Assembly (NCBI GenBank): GCA_020722005.1 | Contig: DYLP01000006.1 | Coordinates: 21,561 to 85,560 of the forward strand | Source: Melioribacter roseus | Lineage (GTDB): Bacteria; Bacteroidota; Ignavibacteria; Ignavibacteriales; Melioribacteraceae | Direction: 5' to 3' | DNA length: 64,000 nucleotides | Shown here: positions 33,603 through 42,258 of the stretch, in pieces | Position numbering within the stretch: the stretch's first letter is position 1 | Layout of the letters: every line of letters starts with the position of its first letter | The notes under the pieces: model-generated | Told to the model about the DNA's origin: nothing | The model's database searches: none | Seen by the model: only the letters and a program-made list of their open reading frames with translations | Position numbers and translations under genes: made by a program

Positions 33603-33935
33603 TTATCTTCCTACCGAATCGAGATATTCTTTCTTTTTGAGGAGAGTTTCTTTGTCTTCTACATGTTTGGGGTCGGGAATGCAGCAATCGACTGGACATA
33701 CAGCAGCACATTGAGGTTCGTCGTGAAAACCGACACATTCTGTACATTTGTCCGGAACAATGTAAAAGTGCTCGTCCGAAAAAAATCCTGTAGCACCCGA
33801 TGGAGCCGGATCGTCAGGTCCATAGGTTTTACCTCCCAGAGACCATTCAGCACCACCTTCATAAATTGCAGTATTAGGGCATTCCGGTTCGCAAGCACCA
33901 CAATTGATGCATTCATCAGTTATCATTATAGCCAT
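33603..33935 (-). CDS. 2[4Fe-4S] ferredoxin (extended, Chlorobi-type)
   Basis: This 110-residue electron carrier has two cluster-binding motifs. The first is [13 protein letters not shown] near the N-terminus. The second, [22 protein letters not shown], carries an insertion between the second and third Cys. A ~40-residue loop between them ([14 protein letters not shown]) and a helical tail make it longer than clostridial ferredoxin. The extended type is used in Chlorobi and relatives as a low-potential donor. Start choice: ATG at 33935 with AGGAG eight bases upstream, in preference to the TTG at 33941. It is monocistronic, with a candidate promoter just upstream. Confidence 0.93.
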   Translation of the reverse strand: MAIMITDECINCGACEPECPNTAIYEGGAEWSLGGKTYGPDDPAPSGATGFFSDEHFYIVPDKCTECVGFHDEPQCAAVCPVDCCIPDPKHVEDKETLLKKKEYLDSVGR

Positions 33936-33964
33936 TTTCAAATCTCCTGGTTTATTTGATAAAA

Positions 33965-33996
33965 GAAAATTAAGCTTAAAATTTTTCTAAAACCAA
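33965..33996 (-). promoter_or_regulatory. Candidate promoter for the ferredoxin gene
   Basis: On the minus strand TTGG (33996-33993) is followed after 20 bases by TAATTTTC (33972-33965), close to the TTTG-N19/20-TAnnTTTG pattern of Bacteroidota promoters. The predicted start is about 20-25 bases before the ATG, just ahead of the AGGAG site. Confidence 0.35.
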
Positions 33997-34057
33997 TGAA
34001 ATAATAATAAAAGGATAATATAACTTCAAGGGAAAAAGGATATTTCCTCATAAAATA

Positions 34058-34759
34058 TCACCAACTTCCGCTGGCTCCTCCGCCTCCGAAGGAACCCCCA
34101 CCGCCACTAAATCCTCCTCCAAAAGATCCACCGCTCCAACCACTGCTTCTACCTCCCATCGAGCCGATTACCAGCCAAGGCAGTAATCCTCCCCTCTTTC
34201 CACCTCTTGTTAAAAGTATTAACAGGATAATCATGATTATGTAACCAATCGGTAATTTTATATCATCCTTTTCCTCACGTTGATCGTTCGTATATTCACC
34301 TTTGACAGCCATCATAATAGCTGCTAAACCGGATTTAATGCCTGAATAGTAATCGCCTTCCCTAAAATAAGGTTTTACTTCATTTCGTAGAATTGAACTT
34401 GCGAGCGCATCGGGTAGAACACCTTCCAAGCCGTATCCCACCTCAATGCGCATTTTACGGTCATCTTTTGCAACAAAAAATAAGACTCCGTTATTTTTAC
34501 CCGTTCTTCCTATTTTATTTTTTTCTGCAACTTCATATGTATAATATTCGAGTGGATAACCTTGTAAAGAACTAATCATAAGAAAAACAATTTGTGTAGA
34601 AGTTGAGTCGTCGAAACTTTTGAGTAGATAATTAAGCTCACTCACTTGAGGTTGTGCAAGTGTTGTAGTAAAATCGTTGGCATAATTTTTCAAAAGAGGT
34701 ATTTCCGGTTGTGCCGTCAACTGAATTGTAATAAATAATAATAAGGCAATTTTTTTCAT
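34058..34759 (-). CDS. TPM-domain exported protein with Gly/Ser-rich tail (YgcG family)
   Basis: This protein has a signal peptide (IALLLFITIQLTAQ). A TPM domain (about residues 25-155) holds YANDFTTTLAQPQVSELNYLL, TSTQIVFLMISSL, GVLFFVAKDDRKMRIEVGYGLEGVLPD. Then come a transmembrane helix (about residues 172-188) and a flexible Gly/Ser/Phe-rich tail ending SFGGGGASGSW. TPM proteins in other species act near photosystem II or as putative phosphatases; the bacterial role is unsettled. It is encoded right after LemA, a common TPM-LemA pairing. I used the ATG at 34759 rather than the preceding TTG. Confidence 0.9.
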   Translation of the reverse strand: MKKIALLLFITIQLTAQPEIPLLKNYANDFTTTLAQPQVSELNYLLKSFDDSTSTQIVFLMISSLQGYPLEYYTYEVAEKNKIGRTGKNNGVLFFVAKDDRKMRIEVGYGLEGVLPDALASSILRNEVKPYFREGDYYSGIKSGLAAIMMAVKGEYTNDQREEKDDIKLPIGYIIMIILLILLTRGGKRGGLLPWLVIGSMGGRSSGWSGGSFGGGFSGGGGSFGGGGASGSW

Positions 34760-34771
34760 CAATTGTACATC

Positions 34772-35377
34772 TTAAAATTGAACTCTGGGTGCTTCTTCCG
34801 CTCCTGCTGCGGCACGGAAATACTCTTTTTCTTTAAAACCAGACATGTTGGCAATAATAGCAGCGGGAAAACGTTTGATCTGAGTATTATATTCCTGGAC
34901 GACCTGATTATATTTCATTCTTTCTACGGCAATTCTATTTTCCGTTCCTTCGAGCTGAGTCTGTAACTGGAGAAAATTTTCGTTTGCTTTCAGTTGAGGA
35001 TAGTTTTCAGAAACAACCAGCAATCTCGATAATGCACTGCTCAAACCATCCTGAGCCTGTTGAAATTTTCTAAATGCCTCAGGGTTACTCAATTGGTCAG
35101 GCGATAGTCGTATTTGGCCAACTTTTGCTCTTGCTTCGGTAACTGCAGTATAAGTTTCCTTTTCGAAATTGGCTACGCCTTTTACTGTTTCAACTAAATT
35201 TGGAATAAGATCGAATCTTCTTTGATATTGATTTTCAACCTGGCTCCATGCCTGATTGACCTTTTCGTTCAAACCAATCAGATTATTGTAGATACCCACA
35301 CCCCATCCAACTATAACAAGGATGAGAATGACAATTGCAGCAACAATACTCAGTGTAATAATTAAACCTTTTTTCAT
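34772..35377 (-). CDS. lemA: LemA family membrane protein
   Basis: This 201-residue protein has an N-terminal transmembrane helix (LIITLSIVAAIVILILVIVGW). The LemA coiled helical body follows, with NNLIGLNEKVNQAWSQVENQYQRRFDLIPNLVETV and YNTQIKRFPAAIIANMSGFK, the family's most conserved segments. LemA proteins expose a periplasmic alpha-helical bundle and often pair with TPM/YgcG proteins; their function is poorly defined. Two tandem ATGs occur (35380 and 35377). A strong AGGAGG lies one base from the first and four from the second, so I prefer the second. Confidence 0.94.
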   Translation of the reverse strand: MKKGLIITLSIVAAIVILILVIVGWGVGIYNNLIGLNEKVNQAWSQVENQYQRRFDLIPNLVETVKGVANFEKETYTAVTEARAKVGQIRLSPDQLSNPEAFRKFQQAQDGLSSALSRLLVVSENYPQLKANENFLQLQTQLEGTENRIAVERMKYNQVVQEYNTQIKRFPAAIIANMSGFKEKEYFRAAAGAEEAPRVQF

Positions 35378-35393
35378 CATACCTCCTGAAAAA

Positions 35394-36755
35394 TTAATTA
35401 GTAAGACTTCTCATCGGAGCAGGAATTCTGCCCCCTCTATTTATAAAACCGGCACTGCTAAGCTTTTTAACTTCCATAATGGGAGCTTTACCAAGCAAGC
35501 CGCCGTAATTCACAAAATCGCCAACGTCTTTGCCGAAAGCAGGTATAATTCTGACAGCGGTAGTTTTATCGTTAATAACTCCGATAGCAGATTCGTCGGC
35601 AATAATACCAGCTATTGTTTCGACTGGAGTATCTCCTGGTATAGCAATCATATCGAGTCCCACGGAACAGACAGCTGTCATAGCTTCAAGTTTTTCTAAT
35701 GTAAGATTCCCGTTTTGAACGGCACGAATCATACCCATATCTTCACTAACTGGAATGAAAGCACCGCTTAGACCTCCAACCGAAGAACTTGCCATCAAGC
35801 CTGCTTTTTTTACTGCATCATTCAACATAGCCAGAGCAGCCGTAGTTCCTGGAGCTCCGACATCCTCCAGCCCCATGGCTTTGAGAATATCTCCAATACT
35901 GTCCCCTTCAGCCGGTGTGGGCGCCAGTGATATGTCGACAATCCCGAATGGGATTCCGTTTTTTTTGGCTACTTTCCTACCGATTAATTCACCCGCACGT
36001 GTAATCTTAAAAATAGTTTTTTTAATTACTTCAGCAAGTTGCTGCAGGTCAACATGTCCTGCTTCACGGATTGCATCGAGTACAACACCAGGTCCGCTAA
36101 TACCAACATTTAGAACCACTTCTGGTTCGCTAACCCCATGGAAGGCACCTGCAACAAATGGATTATCCTCAACTGCATTGGCAAATACGACCAGTTTGGC
36201 GCATCCGATCGAATCGTTCTCTTTTGTTAATTCGGCTGTTTTTTTAATAACATCAGCCATCATTTTAACAGCGTCGATATTAATTCCTGTTTTTGTAGAT
36301 GCAACATTCACACTCGAGCAAACGCGCTTCGTAGAAGCAAGTGCTTGTGGTATCGAATTAATTAGTTCAGCCTCGCCGTTTGTCATCCCTTTCTGAACAA
36401 GAGCTGAATATCCGGCGATATAGTCAATACCAATATCTTCCGCAGCTCTGTCAAGTGTATGCGCAATTTCAATGAATTCCTCTTCTTTGCAGGAATCAAA
36501 TGGAATGGAAATCGGGGTAACAGAAACTCTCTTATTGGCAATCGAAATTCCGTAATGCGATTCGATTTCCTTTGCATACTTAACGTGATTTCTTCCGTAA
36601 CGAATTATTTTATCGTAAATTTTCTGACAGGTAACTTTAATGTTTCTGTCGGAACAGTCCCTCAAACTTATTCCCATTGTGACCGTACGGATGTCGAAGT
36701 GTTCAATTTCTGTCATCCGTATAGTTTCGAGAATTTCTTCGAATTCGTATTGCAT
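35394..36755 (-). CDS. UPF0210/DUF711 family protein
   Basis: This 453-residue cytosolic protein has the DUF711 pattern throughout: [29 protein letters not shown] at the N-terminus, [15 protein letters not shown]-like [20 protein letters not shown] in the middle, [20 protein letters not shown], and [26 protein letters not shown] near the end. Structures of relatives resemble glycyl-radical-like barrels, but no activity is established. It is paired with an ACT-domain protein (UPF0237) just upstream, the most conserved neighbour for this family, which suggests regulation by a small ligand. Confidence 0.93.
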   Translation of the reverse strand: MQYEFEEILETIRMTEIEHFDIRTVTMGISLRDCSDRNIKVTCQKIYDKIIRYGRNHVKYAKEIESHYGISIANKRVSVTPISIPFDSCKEEEFIEIAHTLDRAAEDIGIDYIAGYSALVQKGMTNGEAELINSIPQALASTKRVCSSVNVASTKTGINIDAVKMMADVIKKTAELTKENDSIGCAKLVVFANAVEDNPFVAGAFHGVSEPEVVLNVGISGPGVVLDAIREAGHVDLQQLAEVIKKTIFKITRAGELIGRKVAKKNGIPFGIVDISLAPTPAEGDSIGDILKAMGLEDVGAPGTTAALAMLNDAVKKAGLMASSSVGGLSGAFIPVSEDMGMIRAVQNGNLTLEKLEAMTAVCSVGLDMIAIPGDTPVETIAGIIADESAIGVINDKTTAVRIIPAFGKDVGDFVNYGGLLGKAPIMEVKKLSSAGFINRGGRIPAPMRSLTN

Positions 36756-36784
36756 ATCAGATAATCTTTATTTGTGATTGTGGG

Positions 36785-37213
36785 TTAAATTCTGTGCATA
36801 AATCTGAAAACATCTTCATGCTGCAAATAAATTTTAATTTTAAGGTCGTCAGCCACTTTTTGCATATCCTTTAGAATTTCGTTCAAATCTTTTGGAGAAG
36901 CCGTAATATCGATAATCATTATCATCGTAAAAAAGTCTCCCATAATTTTCTGGCTTAAGTCGAGAATATCACAACTGTTTTCAGCAAGCGCCCTGGTAAC
37001 GGCAGCAACTATGCCGGGTTTATTTAATCCGAATGAGGTGAGTATCACTTTGCCCGAATCCATATTTTTCTTTTCCAGATCGATATTGTCGATGTTCATC
37101 GTTTCGATTTTGGATCGGACTGCATTTTTAATCTCATCTTTTGTAGCTCCCAAACCAAGTTCTTCGATTGTTTCGAGTGTAATTTTTCTAATAACATCTT
37201 CCGTTATTTTCAT
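36785..37213 (-). CDS. ACT-domain protein (UPF0237 type) with N-terminal extension
   Basis: The last ~90 residues are the UPF0237 ACT domain: GKVILTSFGLNKPGIVAAVTRALAENSCDILDLSQKIM, then the terminal IYLQHEDVFRFMHRI typical of this family. The first ~50 residues (EELGLGATKDEIKNAVRSKIE) are an extra helical segment not seen in the usual ~90-residue protein. ACT domains bind amino acids or other small ligands. The next gene is DUF711, its standard partner. The start overlaps the stop of the upstream TPR gene (ATGA). Confidence 0.9.
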   Translation of the reverse strand: MKITEDVIRKITLETIEELGLGATKDEIKNAVRSKIETMNIDNIDLEKKNMDSGKVILTSFGLNKPGIVAAVTRALAENSCDILDLSQKIMGDFFTMIMIIDITASPKDLNEILKDMQKVADDLKIKIYLQHEDVFRFMHRI

Positions 37214-38049
37214 GGTTTTGCTCCGTCATAATTTAACTGAAAATAAACGAGTGCTCGGTTAAAAATTTCTTTGTTTCTTTTGCGTGCACTTTTTTCTGCA
37301 GCTTGAATACTTCCTCTATAAAAACGTAACCATAAAAGAGAACCATTTGCCATTCCGTCGAAAATACGTTCAGCCGCAAAAGCATCCGCCGTAAAATAAC
37401 CGAATAAAATGTTATATCCGAGAGATAATAGTCCTTGTAGATAATTACCAGTATAAATGAGACCACTTCCTGGCACAATATAAGAAATTGTTTTTGCAAA
37501 AGTAACCGAATATTTTTCTTCGATAACATTTCTGCAGATTCGCTGCATTTCATACGACAATTGATTTTCCTTGAGAATCTGATAAGCCGATTCCCAGTCC
37601 TCATCGAATATGTGAATCCATGCTTTCCAGTATAAAAGGGAATCTTTTTTATTCAGGAATCTCGCATCCTCTTCCATTTCATGAATGATTTCGCTGGCTC
37701 GTGGCAGTGTTCCTCTCAATATATTAACTTTTACCATTTCGATTTTTGCTATGAATTCGCTGTTGGCATCATTAGCATTCAGCGCAGCTCTAAAAAAATA
37801 TTTAACCGCATCATCAAAGCGCGCGCCACCTTTATAAGATTTTCCTATCATCAAATTACAATAGTAAGAATATTCCTGCAGCCGATTACTCATCTCTGCA
37901 AAAAAACAGAGCCTTTTATATTCTGTTATAGCATCAAAATAATTATGGCTTTTATAAAGACTGTCGGCTTTTGCCTTCAAAAACTCCAGTGAATTCTGAG
38001 CACTTATTGCATTTACAACAATTAGTAATATCAAGAGAAACTTTTTCAT
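37210..38049 (-). CDS. Exported TPR-like protein with C-terminal PGxGxIYTGN membrane domain (paralogue A)
   Basis: This 279-residue protein begins with a signal peptide (LLILLIVVNAISAQ) and TPR-like helices (YKSHNYFDAITEYKRLCFFAE; FDDAVKYFFRAAL). Near residue 180 it has a hydrophobic hairpin with SYIVPGSGLIYTGNYLQGLLSLGYN, followed by a helix containing RGSIQAAEKSARKRN. The same plan recurs in the next gene upstream, so the two are paralogues. The PGxGxxY(T)G segment resembles DUF5683/TM2-type membrane hairpins, but I cannot assign a family with certainty. Function is unknown. It is encoded with the YidD-like gene, suggesting a membrane or envelope assembly role (inference). Confidence 0.8.
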   Translation of the reverse strand: MKKFLLILLIVVNAISAQNSLEFLKAKADSLYKSHNYFDAITEYKRLCFFAEMSNRLQEYSYYCNLMIGKSYKGGARFDDAVKYFFRAALNANDANSEFIAKIEMVKVNILRGTLPRASEIIHEMEEDARFLNKKDSLLYWKAWIHIFDEDWESAYQILKENQLSYEMQRICRNVIEEKYSVTFAKTISYIVPGSGLIYTGNYLQGLLSLGYNILFGYFTADAFAAERIFDGMANGSLLWLRFYRGSIQAAEKSARKRNKEIFNRALVYFQLNYDGAKP

Positions 38050-38909
38050 TTTATTGTCAAATCCGGCAAATAATAATTTCTTGAATGAAAATAAAATTTA
38101 ATTTTTTTGGCGATTTCTATACTGATTTTTGCATTATAGATATTAGCCGAAGCGACCGAGCCATAAACATTCCCTGCATAAAACGCTGCTGCTATTCCAG
38201 CAAAAAGATAACCTCTAAATTTATGATTATGCTGAAAAGCCGATACGGAAAGATAAGCTGTTAGTCCTGTAACTATAAACGAAGTAATGCCGTCGCTAAT
38301 ATTCCCTGTATAAATTTTTCCGGCTCCTGGAATAATCGCTGAAAGGAGTCCGGCTTGCAATTCGCTCTTAAATGGTGGGTTAAGTTTAAGATAGTATAAA
38401 CTTTTTACTTCTGCTTTGTTTGAATCTGGAAACACCTCAAAGAATGCAGTCGTGTCCTCTACTTTTCTGCCTTCATACAAGTAAGATATTGCAGAAAGTA
38501 ATTTCACTTTATCACGATACACTTCCGGCTGATAAACTTCGTATTGTGCCAGTTTTCTGAAATCATCAAATTTACCCGTCAAAAAATTCGACAGGTAAAA
38601 TTTTAATTTTGCTTTATCTTCCAAACTCGAGTTAAAGAATAGGGACTTGAAAGTAGCTGCGGCTTCTTCATAACGCTCCATGTTAAAAAAGCAGTCAGCA
38701 TACTTAAAGAGAGCAGTGTCGTTATACGAAGATTTCAGATAGGTTTTGTATTCGTCCAGAGTTCTCAAAAAATCATTTGTACTATAAAGGTAATTGGCAA
38801 ATTTCAGCCGGTTTTCTGGTGAGTAAAAATCGAAATCGGTTCTTTGAGCTACAAGCCTTAATTGAAGAAAAGACAGAAGGAAAATTACAATAAGCTTATT
38901 TATCGTCAT
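38046..38909 (-). CDS. Exported TPR-like protein with C-terminal PGxGxIYTGN membrane domain (paralogue B)
   Basis: From ATG 38909 the protein is 287 residues. MTINKLIVIFLLSFLQLRLVAQ is then a signal peptide, whereas the track's 29 extra residues are antisense-like and overlap the upstream gene. TPR-like helices follow (YLYSTNDFLRTLDEYKTYL; YADCFFNMERYEEAAATF). The hairpin SAIIPGAGKIYTGNISDGITSF comes next, and then GNVYGSVASANIYNAKISIEIA, matching paralogue A in order and motif. It overlaps the yidD-like 3' end by 14 bases and paralogue A by 4. No catalytic motif is seen. Likely envelope-associated; role unknown. Confidence 0.82.
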   Translation of the reverse strand: MTINKLIVIFLLSFLQLRLVAQRTDFDFYSPENRLKFANYLYSTNDFLRTLDEYKTYLKSSYNDTALFKYADCFFNMERYEEAAATFKSLFFNSSLEDKAKLKFYLSNFLTGKFDDFRKLAQYEVYQPEVYRDKVKLLSAISYLYEGRKVEDTTAFFEVFPDSNKAEVKSLYYLKLNPPFKSELQAGLLSAIIPGAGKIYTGNISDGITSFIVTGLTAYLSVSAFQHNHKFRGYLFAGIAAAFYAGNVYGSVASANIYNAKISIEIAKKIKFYFHSRNYYLPDLTIK

Positions 38910-39318
38910 TGAAAATCGCCTGATATTTTTTCTGTAAAAGCGAATAGATTTCGGGAGGGTCGTAAAATTTACCTTTCTCCGAAACGGGATAATCATTAAG
39001 TCCCTTGAAAAAATTGATATCCCGTAGAAACCGGTCAGAAAACATCAGAAACCCCTTAAATAATCCCTCCGATTTAATCGATTTCACGAAGAATGCCGAG
39101 CATGCAGGTTCGAAGGGGCAATTATCACCGTCAATATCGGAAATTAAATAACGATACCCGTTCGCAAGGAACGCAAGGAAATCGTAATCATTCTGTTGAG
39201 CATTATCGAAGCCATAGCTGACATAATTAAATTCAACCGCACTCCATTTCGTCCATTCGGTTTGTGCGTTCAATATTGTGCTGAATATCAATATATACAG
39301 TAATACTTTAATCATCAT
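38896..39318 (-). CDS. Secreted YidD-like protein (membrane protein insertion efficiency factor family)
   Basis: The central part matches YidD: NGYRYLISDIDGDNCPFEPACSAFFVKSIKSEGLFKGFLMFSDRFLRDIN follows the YidD order 'YRYLISP...C.F.PSCS.Y...A....G...G......R..R'. YidD is a small protein linked to the YidC insertase at the inner membrane. This 140-residue version differs by having an N-terminal signal peptide (LLYILIFSTILNAQ) and a ~45-residue spacer before the domain, so it would sit outside the cytoplasm. It opens the run with the two TPR/PGxGxIYTGN proteins. Homology is visible but diverged; identical function is not assured. Confidence 0.72.
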   Translation of the reverse strand: MMIKVLLYILIFSTILNAQTEWTKWSAVEFNYVSYGFDNAQQNDYDFLAFLANGYRYLISDIDGDNCPFEPACSAFFVKSIKSEGLFKGFLMFSDRFLRDINFFKGLNDYPVSEKGKFYDPPEIYSLLQKKYQAIFNDDK

Positions 39319-39368
39319 TCACATAAAGTTAAGGTTCACTAAAATAATTAATTTTAACTACAAGATGG

Positions 39369-39393
39369 AGGGCGGAGATGAGAATTCCGCCCT
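39369..39393. terminator. GC-rich hairpin after the acyl-CoA dehydrogenase gene
   Basis: A perfect 8-bp stem AGGGCGGA/TCCGCCCT with a 9-base loop lies just beyond the ACAD stop. The downstream minus-strand sequence is CCATCTTG, with no immediate U-tract, so it may end transcription weakly or protect the 3' end. Confidence 0.5.
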
Positions 39394-39400
39394 GCAAAAA

Positions 39401-40549
39401 TTAATTGAAATGCTTCAAGATTTCCCGTGCAATAACAATTTTCTGGATTTCAGAAGTGCCTTCGTATATTTCTGTAATTTTTGCGTCGCGCAGATATCTT
39501 TCCACATGATACTCTCTAACATAGCCATATCCGCCATGGATTTGAATGGCTTCGAGTGAGTTTTCGACCGCAACTTTTGAAGAATACAATTTTGCCATCG
39601 CTGCCGCTTCGATGTAATCCATCTGCTTGTCTTTCAAAAAAGCTGCTTTTAATGTAAGTAGTTTGGCAGCCTCGAGGTTAACCGCCATATCGGCAAGTTT
39701 GAACTGGATGGCTTGATGATTCGCTATTTCAGTACCGAAAGCTTTCCGGGTTTTCGAATATTTAACAGCTGCCGAAAAAGCAGCTTCTGCAATACCGCAG
39801 GACTGTGCCGCTATACCAATTCTACCGCCGTTTAAAGTCATCATCGCAACATTAAAGCCTTTGCCAACTTCCCACAGAATATTTTCTTCGGGCACTTCGC
39901 AATTATCGAGTAATAGTGAACAAGTGTCGCTACTTCTTATACCCAGTTTGTCTTCCTTTTTGCCTTGTGTAAATCCCGGCATTCCTTTTTCCACAATAAA
40001 ACAAGTAATACCTTTATGACGTTTTTCCTTGTCAGTTTGAGCAAAGACCAAATAATAATCCGCACTCATGCCGTTAGTAGTCCAGTTTTTAGTACCGTTT
40101 ATAATCCACTTATCGCCTTTCTTAAAAGCAAATGTATGCTGATGAGTAGCGTCGCTACCGGCTTCTGGTTCCGACAGTGCAAAGGCTCCAAGTTTGTCGC
40201 CCCCCGCCAGAGGTTTAAGATATTTCTCTCTCTGATAATCCGTTCCCCATTCTTCCAGACCGTAACAAACCAGTGAATTGTTAACCGACATAATTACTCC
40301 AAGGCTGGCATCCACTTTAGAAATTTCTATCATAGCCAGCACATAACTAACTGTATCCAGTCCGGCGCCGTTGTATTCCGGAGATACCATCATACCCATA
40401 AATCCGAGCTCCCCCATTTTTTTTACCAGGTCGTGCGGAAATACGGCGTTTAGATCGCGTTCTACAGCAGACGAAGCTACTTCGTTTTCCGCAAATTCTC
40501 TGGCTGTCTGTTGAATTAAAAGCTGTTCTTCCGTAAGGTTAAAATCCAT
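39401..40549 (-). CDS. Acyl-CoA dehydrogenase (short-chain type)
   Basis: This 382-residue FAD enzyme catalyses alpha-beta dehydrogenation of an acyl-CoA, passing electrons to ETF. Visible are the N-terminal helix domain (TEEQLLIQQTAREFAENEV), the FAD/substrate segments GAFALSEPEAGSDA and WIINGTKNWTTNG, QIHGGYGYVREYHVERYLRDAK, and the catalytic Glu363 in IYEGTSEIQ. This position of Glu is that of short- and medium-chain enzymes; butyryl-CoA-like specificity is most likely. An AGGAG ribosome binding site precedes the ATG. It appears monocistronic, with a hairpin downstream and divergent rlmN upstream. Confidence 0.93.
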   Translation of the reverse strand: MDFNLTEEQLLIQQTAREFAENEVASSAVERDLNAVFPHDLVKKMGELGFMGMMVSPEYNGAGLDTVSYVLAMIEISKVDASLGVIMSVNNSLVCYGLEEWGTDYQREKYLKPLAGGDKLGAFALSEPEAGSDATHQHTFAFKKGDKWIINGTKNWTTNGMSADYYLVFAQTDKEKRHKGITCFIVEKGMPGFTQGKKEDKLGIRSSDTCSLLLDNCEVPEENILWEVGKGFNVAMMTLNGGRIGIAAQSCGIAEAAFSAAVKYSKTRKAFGTEIANHQAIQFKLADMAVNLEAAKLLTLKAAFLKDKQMDYIEAAAMAKLYSSKVAVENSLEAIQIHGGYGYVREYHVERYLRDAKITEIYEGTSEIQKIVIAREILKHFN

Positions 40550-40655
40550 AAAGACTCCTGGTATTCGTTAAAATTATTTTATTTCTTATGAAACTAAGGA
40601 ATGGAATTCCGAATATCAACTAAATTATTGACGGGAAATTAATTTATGGAGTATT

Positions 40656-40663
40656 TATATTTG
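40656..40663 (+). promoter_or_regulatory. Candidate -7 element (TATATTTG) just before rlmN
   Basis: TATATTTG matches TAnnTTTG exactly but ends only 5 bases before the rlmN ATG. If used, the transcript would be nearly leaderless, consistent with the absence of a ribosome binding site. A TTGACG lies 25 bases upstream, longer than usual spacing. Confidence 0.3.
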
Positions 40664-40668
40664 GAATT

Positions 40669-41730
40669 ATGAAAGACAATTCAAAAAAAATATTAAAAGG
40701 TTTGACGCTGAGTGAACTGCGCAATTATTTCGAATCGATCGGCGAGGCAAAATACCGCGGCGACCAGCTTTTTAACTGGCTCTATAATCATATTGTGTTT
40801 GATGCGATAGAATTATCCAACTTCCCCAAAAGTTTGCGCATGCGACTGGCTGAAGAAACAGAATTTACTACTCTTACGTTATTGGATAAGCAGTATTCAT
40901 CCACAACAGGGACGATTAAATATTTGTTCTCCACAAACGACGGGCACAAAATCGAATCGGTATTGATTCCTGATGAGGATAGAAATACACTTTGCTTGTC
41001 TACACAGGTAGGCTGTCCTCTCGATTGTAAATTCTGTGCAACAGGATTAATGGGCTTTAAAAGAAATTTGACAGCTGGCGAAATAATAGACCAGTACCTC
41101 ATAATTGCTTCCAACAGTGGCAAAGAAAAAATAACAAATATAGTTTTCATGGGAATGGGTGAGCCATTAATCAATTACCAAAATACTTTGAGAGCTATCG
41201 AAATATTCACACACGAATTATCTAAAGGATTGAGTCGCAACCGAATCACGGTATCGACTGCAGGAATACCAGAGAAAATTAGAGAGCTTGCAGACAGCAA
41301 TCTTCGTGTAAAACTTGCATTTTCACTCCATTCTACATTTAACGAAATCCGCAATAAAATTATGCCAATCAATAAAAAGTATCCTCTCGAAAAAAATATC
41401 GAAGTATTGAAATATTATGCAGCAAAAACAAAAACACGAATTACTTTCGAATACACAATGCTTCGAGATATTAATGATCGAAATGAGGACATTAAAGGAT
41501 TAGTTAAATTGTGCAGCCAGATTCCATCTAAAATTAACATAATACCATTTAACAGCATTAAACATATGAATCCAGGCGGGATTTCGGCAGAACTGGAACC
41601 AACTCCCCTCGACGAGATAATAAAATTTGCAGATGAATTGCGACAACGCAACATAAGCGTTTTCATTAGAGATACTCAAGGCGACGATATTGCAGCTGCC
41701 TGTGGGCAACTGGCAGTTAAATATAACTAA
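40669..41730 (+). CDS. rlmN: Dual-specificity RNA methyltransferase RlmN (23S A2503 / tRNA A37)
   Basis: This radical SAM enzyme makes 2-methyladenosine at 23S rRNA A2503 and in some tRNAs. The 353-residue chain has the CxxxCxxC cluster motif CPLDCKFC (Cys116, Cys120, Cys123), the GEPLINY segment, ITVSTAG and KLAFSLHSTFNEIRNKIMP. The second methyl-transfer Cys is in AAACGQL (Cys345). No ribosome binding site is evident; the sequence upstream contains a TAnnTTTG element. Two small exported-protein genes follow on the same strand. Confidence 0.96.
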   Translation: MKDNSKKILKGLTLSELRNYFESIGEAKYRGDQLFNWLYNHIVFDAIELSNFPKSLRMRLAEETEFTTLTLLDKQYSSTTGTIKYLFSTNDGHKIESVLIPDEDRNTLCLSTQVGCPLDCKFCATGLMGFKRNLTAGEIIDQYLIIASNSGKEKITNIVFMGMGEPLINYQNTLRAIEIFTHELSKGLSRNRITVSTAGIPEKIRELADSNLRVKLAFSLHSTFNEIRNKIMPINKKYPLEKNIEVLKYYAAKTKTRITFEYTMLRDINDRNEDIKGLVKLCSQIPSKINIIPFNSIKHMNPGGISAELEPTPLDEIIKFADELRQRNISVFIRDTQGDDIAAACGQLAVKYN

Positions 41731-41748
41731 ATTAAAAGAGGGTTAACC

Positions 41749-42258
41749 ATGAAAGCAGCAATTATTTTCCTGCTTTCTTTTATTCAGGTTTATTCGCAAT
41801 CAACAGTTAAGAAAGCAAAAACCGTCTTAATACTGCCTTTTTACGAAAGACAGTTCAATGTATCGACAGAATTGTACCATTCTTTAAAGACGGGCTTTAT
41901 GAGAGAAAATTATTTAGTGCTGACAAACGATACAGTATGGAAGAAACTTGATAGTCTCGGCATTTCATTTTCTGACATCGATTCTGAGATTGCAGATTCA
42001 ATAAAAAAAATAATCGACTGCGATTTAATTGTCTACGGAAGAATTGACGAAGACATTAAGCCACGCAGTTCATCATTTCACGATCGAAATGTTTCCTATA
42101 AGCCTTTTATAATAAAAGTATACGATACACGTTCAAAATCTCTGGTACTCTATGAAAGAATAGAACTGTTAAGTCGATGGGGACTTTTCAACGACAATAC
42201 GGAAATTCAAGATATCGGATATAAAACTGCTTTGAAATTAAGGGCACTGGGTTACTGA
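41749..42258 (+). CDS. Unknown exported protein (TolB/CsgG-N-like fold possible)
   Basis: This 169-residue protein has a signal peptide (MKAAIIFLLSFIQVYSQ). The rest looks like an alternating alpha/beta domain: TVLILPFYERQFNVSTELYHSLKTGF, then DCDLIVYGRIDEDIK, then IIKVYDTRSKSLVLYERIEL. The 'ILPF...L...F........L.....CDLIVYGRI' layout recalls N-terminal domains of CsgG- or TolB-like lipoproteins, which is weak evidence. It starts 18 bases after rlmN (GAGGG ribosome binding site), and its stop overlaps the next start (TGATG). I do not recognise a family. Both genes are probably co-transcribed. Confidence 0.8.
   Translation: MKAAIIFLLSFIQVYSQSTVKKAKTVLILPFYERQFNVSTELYHSLKTGFMRENYLVLTNDTVWKKLDSLGISFSDIDSEIADSIKKIIDCDLIVYGRIDEDIKPRSSSFHDRNVSYKPFIIKVYDTRSKSLVLYERIELLSRWGLFNDNTEIQDIGYKTALKLRALGY

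Noticed and set aside
35755-36396. 213-codon plus-strand ORF antisense to the DUF711 gene
   Set aside because: Ala/Ser/Thr/Pro-rich shadow of a conserved gene; no independent signals.
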